In this document: piece by piece, positions 1 to 5,237 of the stretch
Layout of the letters: each line of letters begins with the position of its first letter
How positions within the stretch are numbered: position 1 is the first letter of the stretch
Assembly (NCBI GenBank): GCA_045540015.1
Contig: JAZQGP010000003.1
Location: 1 to 17,022, forward strand
DNA: 17,022 nucleotides
DNA from: UMGS1387 sp045540015
Lineage (GTDB): Bacteria; Bacillota; Clostridia; Oscillospirales; CAG-382
Reading direction: 5' to 3'
Program-made: the position numbers and the translations under genes
Notes under the pieces: model-generated
Told to the model about the DNA's origin: nothing
Seen by the model: the letters and a program-made list of their open reading frames with translations, nothing else
Database searches by the model: none

Positions 1-1
1 A

Positions 2-187
2 ACATCCGACGATGTTGTTGTACAGAACAATAACGCAGGCAAAAGATATGTCGGAGCAGACGGAGTGAGAGTTCGAAATGGTTACGGACTTGATTCGACG
101 GCAATGGGACTTCTTAATGAAGGTGACGAGGTTGAGTATACCGGAAGAAAAACCTCCGAGGAAATTGACGGGCATTACTGGGCTTAA
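2..187 (+). pseudogene. SH3-like domain fragment, C-terminal end of a gene entering from the left
   Basis: An open frame enters from the left edge and encodes 61 residues before TAA at 185-187. The residues GADGVRVRNGYGLDS, then GLLNEGDEVEYTG, then GHYW follow the pattern of bacterial SH3 domains (V-x-V/L-R ... G-x-L ... G-D-x-V ... W), which usually bind cell wall peptides in secreted proteins. The frame carries on past the stop as IVHDGKTYWK and ends at a second TAA at 218-220; this stretch looks like the natural last strand of the SH3 fold. A single AAA-to-TAA change in the codon at 185 would explain the early stop. I therefore read it as a damaged or nearly finished C-terminus. The upstream part is outside the window, so the whole protein cannot be named. 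SH3 assignment is from pattern recognition only. Confidence 0.5.
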
Positions 188-204
188 ATTGTTCACGACG
201 GTAA

Positions 205-463
205 AACCTATTGGAAGTAAAAGAGTTTGATTTGAAAGAAGATGGCTCGTATACAGGCAGTTTGCAATTTACGTTAAAAGATAATTTTGGTTTAGACGAA
301 TTAGATATAAAAGAGTATGGTTTTATACCGGGGTTTAGAAGTTGGTACATATTGCAACATATATGATGGATATAACAAGAAATACAAGCCATTCAAAACC
401 GTTGTAACAATAAATTATCCTATAAGCGGAAACATAGGAGGGAATAATGAGAAAAATACTTGA
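205..463 (+). pseudogene. Frameshifted domain fragment, possible toxin tip
   Basis: Two frames join into one plausible protein. Positions 205-360 read EVKEFDLKEDGSYTG, then GLDELDIKEYGFIPGFRSW, then YILQH. After one extra base near 361 the text continues in another frame as YDGYNKKYKPFKTVVTINYP and stops with TGA at 461-463. Neither frame alone is open across the join (TGA at 364-366 in the first). No start codon with a ribosome binding site is visible, and the fragment lies directly behind the SH3-like piece. Its reconstructed end overlaps the start of the next gene by 17 bases, an arrangement common for toxin and immunity genes. The W-x-x-LQH ... KPF pattern recalls C-terminal domains of some predicted polymorphic toxins (perhaps DUF3289-like), but this is memory and unchecked. 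A sequencing error could also produce the shift. Confidence 0.4.
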
Positions 464-950
464 ATTGATGAAAACACCATTGATAATACCTGTAATCTTT
501 GCTGTTCTATATTGCATTGTATACATTCATACACAGCTTCCCAAGTATGACAAAGAGAAAATAGAAGCTTTTGACGAAATCAGAGAGGAATTTTATGCGT
601 TAAACAGCTATATTCTGACTGAATACAACGGAGTTGATATTGATGATATGACTGATAGTCCCGAAAAAGACTATTTCACACTAATGTATGACTATGATAT
701 GGAAGATAAACATCTCCCAAGTGATATTGAGATGGCTGTAAAGCACATAATGGATACATATGTCTATGATTCTATTAGGATTAAAGTTAGTGACAATTGG
801 ATAACATACAATGTCGGAGGTTATAACTATTATATATTTTCACGGGATGGCACGTATCCTTGTAACAGATACAAAGAACAGTTCAAACAATATTTTAGTT
901 GTTTTGTATTGAAGGATGACTGGTATTTGCTCGATTCATGGGTAAGGTGA
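447..950 (+). CDS. Small membrane-anchored protein, possible immunity protein
   Basis: The product has 167 residues. A basic N-terminus (MRKILELMK) is followed by one hydrophobic segment at about residues 10-28, so the protein is probably anchored in the membrane with the rest outside. The remaining part is acidic and tyrosine-rich (for example TLMYDYDMEDKH) and has no motif I recognise. The start ATG has AGGAGGG at 436-442, with a short 4-base spacing. The gene overlaps the end of the reconstructed fragment before it and is followed after 6 bases by a strong hairpin terminator. Size, membrane anchor and position right behind a possible toxin fragment fit an immunity gene, but this is inference from context. 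The protein at 2644-3153 has the same architecture without clear sequence similarity. Confidence 0.7.
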   Translation: MRKILELMKTPLIIPVIFAVLYCIVYIHTQLPKYDKEKIEAFDEIREEFYALNSYILTEYNGVDIDDMTDSPEKDYFTLMYDYDMEDKHLPSDIEMAVKHIMDTYVYDSIRIKVSDNWITYNVGGYNYYIFSRDGTYPCNRYKEQFKQYFSCFVLKDDWYLLDSWVR

Positions 951-956
951 TTTTCA

Positions 957-982
957 CGGCAAGGCTTTCGCCTTGCCGTTTT
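957..982 (+). terminator. Hairpin terminator, repeat block copy 1
   Basis: A perfect 9-bp stem (CGGCAAGGC at 957-965, GCCTTGCCG at 970-978) with a TTTC loop is followed by four T. It ends the gene at 447-950, and the next promoter begins only 7 bases later. Its loop and flanks resemble the terminator at 1924-1952. Confidence 0.75.
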
Positions 983-988
983 GCATGC

Positions 989-1017
989 TTGACATCCAAA
1001 GTGGCAAGATGTATAAT
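989..1017 (+). promoter_or_regulatory. Sigma-A promoter, repeat block copy 1
   Basis: TTGACA (989-994), exactly 17 bases, TATAAT (1012-1017): both boxes match the consensus perfectly. Initiation near 1024 would give a leader of about 30 bases before the TTG start at 1053. The same promoter with identical boxes and spacing recurs at 1959 and 3241. Confidence 0.8.
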
Positions 1018-1052
1018 TTAGAAAAGAAAAAGACACCCCAAAGGCGCAGAAT

Positions 1053-1256
1053 TTGGCGAGAAGAGTGGCGTATAGTGAGGAAAAGTACGATGAATCGACG
1101 AATAATCGAGGAAAAATCATAGAATCGTTAAAAGATCCGATTCAGAGTATTTATATCACTGCAAGTCATTTAGATGCTTTACGCAATGTTGATTTTTCGG
1201 GAAAAGATGCGAGCGAACTTTCGGATTATGAAATACAAAGCATTGCAAGGAGATAA
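1053..1256 (+). CDS. Short ORF starting in the shared repeat block
   Basis: From TTG the ORF encodes 67 residues: MARRVAYSEEKYDES, then a mostly polar stretch ending ELSDYEIQSIARR. AAAGG at 1040-1044 lies 8 bases before the TTG, so translation is possible. The frame also stays open upstream to a TAA at 1014-1016 and reads KDTPKAQNL before the start; the same KAQNL-x-R-x-VAYSE text appears in frame in front of the gene at 2036. The ORF is therefore either a short expressed gene or the stump of a longer toxin-like tip whose body has been lost. No domain is recognised beyond the shared leader. Two small membrane protein genes follow directly, the first with its ribosome binding site 4 bases after this stop. 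Confidence 0.5.
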   Translation: MARRVAYSEEKYDESTNNRGKIIESLKDPIQSIYITASHLDALRNVDFSGKDASELSDYEIQSIARR

Positions 1257-1274
1257 TTCAAAAGGAGATTGACA

Positions 1275-1577
1275 ATGAACATGGGTAAGGTCAAATCAAT
1301 AGCGTTAACAGTAATACACATATTGCTGCTGTGTTTTATCGTATTTTACATGTGGCTGTTTGTTGTTGTCGGACCGTACGATCACAGATTTGATTATTCG
1401 ATGAAGGTTGTCGATTACATGAATATGGATATATTAAGAATAATTTGGTTTTTCGGTGTATCAATCAACACGATTATCGCGGTTATTGCCAAAAAATACA
1501 GCAAGGCGTTCTATATAATTCATATGATACTGGCGCAGTTGTGCATTGTATATTTTTGCTGGCTTTTAACTTTATAG
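1275..1577 (+). CDS. Small three-segment membrane protein A, possible immunity protein
   Basis: The product has 100 residues (MNMGKVKSIAL...). I chose ATG at 1275 because AAAGGAG at 1261-1267 sits 7 bases before it; the TTG at 1269 would be too close. Hydrophobic segments lie at about residues 7-30, 52-70 and 77-98, so this is an integral membrane protein with little outside the bilayer. It is a paralogue of the next gene: both have Y-M-W/F-L near residue 25, G/N-PY after the first segment, then INT/AVIA and YSKAFYIIHMILAQLC (YSKSFCIIHSVLAEFC in the neighbour). No known family is recognised. Its position behind a possible toxin stump suggests an immunity role, by context only. Confidence 0.65.
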   Translation: MNMGKVKSIALTVIHILLLCFIVFYMWLFVVVGPYDHRFDYSMKVVDYMNMDILRIIWFFGVSINTIIAVIAKKYSKAFYIIHMILAQLCIVYFCWLLTL

Positions 1578-1593
1578 TATGCGGTGGTATAAT

Positions 1594-1899
1594 ATGAATA
1601 AGAACAAATATTTTGCAATTGTAATAATACATACGATTATCCTGATATTCATGCTGATGTATATGTTTTTATGGATTCCTGCAAATCCGTATATTTTGGA
1701 AACCGATTCAAATATCATGGTTGGCGGTATTGACATGGAAGTTGTGCAAGCCTTGCGGCGTGTCAGCTGTTCGTGTGCAATAATTAATGCCGTTATAGCT
1801 TTGATTTCTTGGCGGTACAGTAAGTCTTTTTGCATTATTCATTCAGTGCTTGCAGAGTTTTGTGCATTGTATGCCATAACTATGTTTTTTCTGATTTAA
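1594..1899 (+). CDS. Small three-segment membrane protein B, paralogue of A
   Basis: The product has 101 residues from ATG at 1594 (MNKNKYFAIVII). GGTGG at 1583-1587 lies 6 bases before this ATG. An earlier in-frame ATG at 1579 would add MRWYN but has no binding site, and the 1594 start aligns better with the paralogue. Three hydrophobic segments sit at about residues 7-28, 60-75 and 80-100. The central DMEVVQ and the YSKSFCIIHSVLAEFC stretch align with protein A without gaps, which indicates a tandem duplication followed by divergence. The gene lies 16 bases after the stop of A and is probably translated from the same message. A terminator follows at 1924. Function unknown; immunity by position is only a hypothesis. 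Confidence 0.65.
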   Translation: MNKNKYFAIVIIHTIILIFMLMYMFLWIPANPYILETDSNIMVGGIDMEVVQALRRVSCSCAIINAVIALISWRYSKSFCIIHSVLAEFCALYAITMFFLI

Positions 1900-1923
1900 T
1901 GCCTTAATCATTAATTGACTACA

Positions 1924-1952
1924 GCACAGGGTTTTACGCCTTGTGCCGTTTT
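1924..1952 (+). terminator. Hairpin terminator, repeat block copy 2
   Basis: GCACAGGG (1924-1931) pairs with CCTTGTGC (1939-1946) with one G-T wobble, around a TTTTACG loop, followed by CG and four T. It is similar in sequence to the hairpin at 3316-3344, so the terminator belongs to the repeated unit. Confidence 0.7.
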
Positions 1953-1958
1953 GCATGC

Positions 1959-1987
1959 TTGACATCCCACTTGACAAGATGTATAAT
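1959..1987 (+). promoter_or_regulatory. Sigma-A promoter, repeat block copy 2
   Basis: TTGACA (1959-1964), 17 bases, TATAAT (1982-1987). The spacer ends in CAAGATG as in copy 1. It should drive the genes at 2036-3153. Confidence 0.8.
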
Positions 1988-2035
1988 TAAGAAAAAGCAG
2001 CCGGCGAAAAAGGAAAGCCAAAGGCGCAGAATCTT

Positions 2036-2644
2036 GTGAGAAGTGTGGCGTATAGTGAAAGCGCGCCGGAGAAACAAACATTGCTTGATTATTCGCCCGA
2101 TTCTGCTGCCATGACAAATTGCGTTATAGATAAACAAGCAGTTCCTGCAATTGCAGGAAAGTCGGATGATATTTTGCTTTATAGTGGAAGTAACTACCGT
2201 CCTGATTCTAATACTATATTTAACTTGAAAAACATGTACGATGTTTTAAAAGAAGGAGGTTCTAAACTTAGAGAAATTGTCAGTGATCATTGGTTACCGT
2301 CAAGAATAACTAAATCCGCACTTATAAAAGGTGGTTTTGGAATGTCTCCGAAAGGGATAACTGATTATTTGAGAAATTCCGGTTTTGAAGTTACGAATGA
2401 TTATTTCGGAGTTGACGAATATACCGATTATTCGAATTGCGATGCAGTCATACACCTGTATTTCAGAAGTGACGGCACTGCCCACTATGTTGCAGGGATA
2501 TCAAACGGTGACGGAACGTTTTGCTTTTACAACAGTGATGCGGATTCAACAGAACCAATGACTTGGAAAAGATATTTCGAAAAGGCAAACAACAATACAC
2601 ATATAATGTATAACTGCACATATAAAATAAAAAAGAAGGAATAA
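2036..2644 (+). CDS. Papain/C39-like domain protein with shared VAYSE leader, possible toxin tip
   Basis: The GTG start, 8 bases after AAAGG, gives 202 residues beginning MRSVAYSE. The frame is open upstream through KPKAQNL to a TAA in the -10 region. The body resembles papain-fold (C39-like) peptidases: a helix after SNYRPDSNTIFNLKNMYDV, the G-MSPKGITDYLRNSGFEV element, then a strand with H150 in GTAHYVAGI and N166 in FCFYNSD, fitting a His-Asn pair. The family's catalytic Cys would be expected just before the first helix, where Tyr54 stands; C29 and C135 are the nearest cysteines. It may therefore be inactive, or use another Cys, or the resemblance may mislead. The stop overlaps the next start by one base (TAATG), as in tightly coupled toxin-immunity pairs. 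Confidence 0.6.
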   Translation: MRSVAYSESAPEKQTLLDYSPDSAAMTNCVIDKQAVPAIAGKSDDILLYSGSNYRPDSNTIFNLKNMYDVLKEGGSKLREIVSDHWLPSRITKSALIKGGFGMSPKGITDYLRNSGFEVTNDYFGVDEYTDYSNCDAVIHLYFRSDGTAHYVAGISNGDGTFCFYNSDADSTEPMTWKRYFEKANNNTHIMYNCTYKIKKKE

Positions 2645-3153
2645 TGATGAAGAATAAAAAACACTGGATTTCTCGCGTTACAGTAACAGTTTCAGCATTA
2701 ATAGCACTTCTTATGATTATAGAATTCTCGATTCGCTTATACTTGTTTTCAACATGGGATGAGGTATTTGACGACTGGATCGAGTTGGTTGATGAATTTG
2801 AAGAAGACTTGCCCAAAGAGCGATTTCCTTATCCTCTTGAATACTATATGCATTCGGTTTTTGAGGTATATGCAGTTAAACAGTTCAGAATTATTGATGA
2901 TAGCGGCAAATATACCGAACAAATGCTGTACGAACAGTTTCAGGAGCTTGTAGATTCGGCAAATCGTGAATTAGATGGAAATCCCACACAAATCTACATA
3001 GGACGCAATCCGCCTGACAATATAACTCCTAAGTACTTTTGGGCGAAACCAATGAATTTTATATCGGATTTGTTTTCTTTTGATAAAAAAGGTGGCGAAA
3101 ATGTTTGGCACGTCATTGTGTACAAACGAGCAAGAGGAACATTCAAGCTCTAA
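2644..3153 (+). CDS. Membrane-anchored small protein, possible immunity partner of the 2036 gene
   Basis: The product has 169 residues. A basic start (MMKNKKHWISR) precedes one hydrophobic segment at about residues 12-35. An acidic soluble part follows (DEVFDDWIELVDEFEEDLP) with a predicted mixed alpha/beta tail. The start overlaps the previous stop in TAATG; GAAGGA at 2635-2640 serves this ATG (3 bases away) or the adjacent ATG at 2647 (6 bases). No family is recognised. The coupling to the papain-like gene, the membrane anchor and the acidic character match what is usual for immunity proteins of secreted toxins, which is the best contextual guess. A hairpin at 3211-3236 follows after 57 bases. 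Confidence 0.65.
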   Translation: MMKNKKHWISRVTVTVSALIALLMIIEFSIRLYLFSTWDEVFDDWIELVDEFEEDLPKERFPYPLEYYMHSVFEVYAVKQFRIIDDSGKYTEQMLYEQFQELVDSANRELDGNPTQIYIGRNPPDNITPKYFWAKPMNFISDLFSFDKKGGENVWHVIVYKRARGTFKL

Positions 3154-3210
3154 AGAGGGAAGTATAGAACAATTAGTGTTTTAATGATAGTATAACCTTC
3201 CGTAGTCCTA

Positions 3211-3236
3211 AACGCACCCGCATTAGCGGGTGCGTT
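3211..3236 (+). terminator. Hairpin before repeat promoter copy 3
   Basis: A perfect 11-bp GC-rich stem (AACGCACCCGC with GCGGGTGCGTT) has an ATTA loop. There is no clear T run afterwards, because the -35 box starts 5 bases later, so termination strength is uncertain. Its position matches the terminators of copies 1 and 2, but its sequence differs. Confidence 0.55.
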
Positions 3237-3240
3237 GTGC

Positions 3241-3269
3241 TTGACATCCTATTCTTTAAGAAGTATAAT
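3241..3269 (+). promoter_or_regulatory. Sigma-A promoter, repeat block copy 3
   Basis: TTGACA (3241-3246), 17 bases, TATAAT (3264-3269), again with GC before and TCC after the -35 box and TTAGAAAA after the -10 box as in copy 1. No ORF with a binding site follows: 47 bases later comes a hairpin, and then the 3' end of the convergent ABC gene. Confidence 0.75.
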
Positions 3270-3315
3270 TTAGAAAAAGCTGCGGTTGTGTCGGCTCAGC
3301 AAAAACAAACAATAA

Positions 3316-3354
3316 CAGCACAAGGTTTTTTACGCCCTGCGCTGTTTTCATTTT
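3316..3354 (+). terminator. Terminator-like hairpin shared with the repeat unit, between convergent genes
   Basis: CAGCACAAGG (3316-3325) pairs with CCCTGCGCTG (3335-3344) with two mismatches and is followed by TTTTCATTTT. It resembles the 1924 terminator (AGCACAGGG ... ACGCC ... TG-GC-GTTTT). It could end a short transcript from the 3241 promoter. Read on the minus strand it lies just after the ABC gene stop and could also serve that operon. Confidence 0.5.
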
Positions 3355-5236
3355 AATCAAGTTCTTTTTTACCCGTGTAAAGCTCGTAGTATCTGCCCTT
3401 CATGGCAAGCAAATCGTCGTGGTCGCCTCGCTCTATAATTTCACCGTTCTCAAGAACCATAATTGCGTTCGCGTTTCTGACGGTAGACAGACGGTGAGCG
3501 ATAACAAAGGTTGTTCTGTCCTTCATGAGTCTGTCCATACCGTGCTCAATGTGGCGCTCGGTTCTGGTGTCGACTGAGCTTGTTGCTTCGTCAAGTACGA
3601 GTATTGGAGCTTTGCTTAATGCAGCTCTCGCAATGTTCAGAAGCTGTCTTTGACCTTGTGAGAGGTTTGCACCGTCTCCCTCAAGAACCGTGTTGTAGCC
3701 CTCGGACAGACGCATGATAAAGCTGTGAGCGCTTGCGGTTTTTGCAGCAGCAATAACCTCGTCGTCCGTTGCATCAAGCCTGCCGTATCGTATGTTTTCC
3801 ATAACCGTTCCCGTGAACAGATGCGTGTCCTGAAGAACCATTGCTATGTTTTTGCGAAGCACGTCGCGCTTTATGTTCTTAATGTCAACGCCGTCGATGG
3901 TGATTGTACCCTCGTCAATATCATAGAATCGGTTGAGAAGGTTTGTAACGGTGGTTTTTCCTGCACCTGTCGAGCCGACAAAGGCGATTTTCTGACCCGG
4001 CTTTGCGTAGAGCGAGATGTTTTTGAGAATTGTTCTTTCGGGAACGTAACCAAAGGAAACGTTGTCAAGAATAACGTGTCCCTGCATTTCGGGCATATCC
4101 AAAGCATCGGGTGCATCTGCACCTTCAGGCTCTTTGTCCATGATTGCAAACACTCGCTCTGCACCCGCAAGAGCCGAGAACACGGTTGTCATCTGCATGG
4201 AAATCTCGTTTATCGGACGTGCAAACTGCCTTGCATACTGTCCGAATACCGTAAGACCGCCTATGTCGAATTTGCCGAGGGCACAGAGAACACCGCCGAT
4301 GCCGATGGTAACGGAATAGCTTATCTGACTTGTGTTACCCATAATCGGTCCCATAATGCCGCCGAAGAAGTTGGCGTTCATCTGAGTTTTGCGCAGGTCA
4401 TCGTTGAGAAGCGAAAACTCGTCTATACAAGCCTGCTCGTGGTTGAATACTTTTACAACCTTCTGTCCCGAAACGGTTTCTTCAATGTAGCCGTTTACGG
4501 CGCCGAGAGAAGCCTGCTGTGCGGAATAGTATTTTCTGCTCTTGCCGGCGATAAAGCCGCCTGCTCTTATAAATATGGGAGTGAAAAATACTGTTATGAG
4601 CGTGAGCCATATGTTTGTGTAGCACATAACGCAGAATGTGCCGACAAGGTTGACAGAGCCGGAAATGAGGCTGACAATTGTTGAGTCAAGCATAATGCCT
4701 ACATTGTCAACGTCGTTTGTAAAGCGGCTCATTATTTCGCCTGTGTTTTCGTTGTCATGGAAACGAAGCGGAAGACGCTGAACTTTTTTAAACAGGTCGT
4801 TTCTGAGCTGCTCGATGGCACTCTGGGAAATGCGGAGCATAATTCTGCTTTGCAGGTATGTACTGACAATGCTGATAAGGTAAACACTAAGTAACACACC
4901 CACCATTGCCGCAAGGTATTTAAGTCGTGCATCAAAGGCTACCGAGGAATCTGCAATGTTGTTGATAATCGGACGGAGCATGTAGCCGGAAATGAGTGTT
5001 GAGCCTGTACTTAAAGCCATGCAGAAAAGCACGAGCACCATTTTTGCCTTGTACGCCGAAATATAGGAGAACAAACGCTTTACGGTAGCTTTTGTGTTCT
5101 TGGGCTTTGAAGAAGAACGCATGGCTGCACCGCCTCTCGGACCGCCGCCGGGGCCGCCGTGACCGCCCGGTGTTTTGTTCTTTGCGGAGGCACTGTTGTA
5201 ACGTTTTTTGAGCTCTTCAAGGTTTCTTCCTGCCAT
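3353..5236 (-). CDS. ABC exporter half-transporter, catalytically complete subunit of a heterodimer
   Basis: The product has 627 residues and is a permease-ATPase fusion of the multidrug exporter type. ATG at 5234-5236 (MAGRNLEELKK) was chosen because GGAGGAG lies 7 bases before it and because it follows the stop of the upstream subunit by one base; a longer frame to 5326 would overlap that gene. An unusual Gly/Pro-rich stretch (GGHGGPGGGPRGG) precedes six membrane segments at about residues 60-340. The ATPase half shows Walker A GSTGAGKTT, Q-loop VLQDTHLF, signature LSQGQ (Gln in place of Gly at the third position), Walker B LVLDEATSSVD with the catalytic Glu, and H-loop IAHRLST. Pairing with the 5238-6983 subunit gives one complete and one degenerate ATP site. 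The substrate is unknown; drugs or bile acids are possible. Confidence 0.92.
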   Translation of the reverse strand: MAGRNLEELKKRYNSASAKNKTPGGHGGPGGGPRGGAAMRSSSKPKNTKATVKRLFSYISAYKAKMVLVLFCMALSTGSTLISGYMLRPIINNIADSSVAFDARLKYLAAMVGVLLSVYLISIVSTYLQSRIMLRISQSAIEQLRNDLFKKVQRLPLRFHDNENTGEIMSRFTNDVDNVGIMLDSTIVSLISGSVNLVGTFCVMCYTNIWLTLITVFFTPIFIRAGGFIAGKSRKYYSAQQASLGAVNGYIEETVSGQKVVKVFNHEQACIDEFSLLNDDLRKTQMNANFFGGIMGPIMGNTSQISYSVTIGIGGVLCALGKFDIGGLTVFGQYARQFARPINEISMQMTTVFSALAGAERVFAIMDKEPEGADAPDALDMPEMQGHVILDNVSFGYVPERTILKNISLYAKPGQKIAFVGSTGAGKTTVTNLLNRFYDIDEGTITIDGVDIKNIKRDVLRKNIAMVLQDTHLFTGTVMENIRYGRLDATDDEVIAAAKTASAHSFIMRLSEGYNTVLEGDGANLSQGQRQLLNIARAALSKAPILVLDEATSSVDTRTERHIEHGMDRLMKDRTTFVIAHRLSTVRNANAIMVLENGEIIERGDHDDLLAMKGRYYELYTGKKELD

Positions 5237-5237
5237 G

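Larger units (their letters stand above)
957..1075 (+). repeat. Cassette-boundary repeat, copy 1
   Basis: This block holds terminator, promoter, AAAGG and the start of the next gene. It matches copy 2 (1924-2057) almost base for base in three stretches: the 20 bases from GCCGTTTTGC onward, AAGATGTATAATT, and AAAGGCGCAGAAT through TGGCGTATAGTGA. Between these stretches the copies differ in sequence and by about 15 bases in length. The shared DNA spans both non-coding and coding parts, so it is conserved as a unit and not only as a protein. Confidence 0.75.
1924..2057 (+). repeat. Cassette-boundary repeat, copy 2
   Basis: This is the second full copy of the terminator-promoter-leader block. 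Compared with copy 1 it has about 15 more bases between the -10 box and AAAGG, which keeps the downstream frame (GEKGKPKAQNL-VRSVAYSE against KDTPKAQNL-ARRVAYSE). Frame preservation despite the length change argues that the leader peptide is, or was, translated as part of a protein. Confidence 0.75.

Noticed and set aside
957..3354. CRISPR array or integron attC sites as explanation of the repeated blocks
   Set aside because: Only three copies, about 1 kb or more apart, containing a promoter and coding leader; no cas or integrase gene and no attC-type fold.
3725..4684. Long 319-codon plus-strand open frame
   Set aside because: It lies wholly antisense to the ABC exporter gene, shows no domain and is rich in Cys, as expected from reading that gene in reverse.
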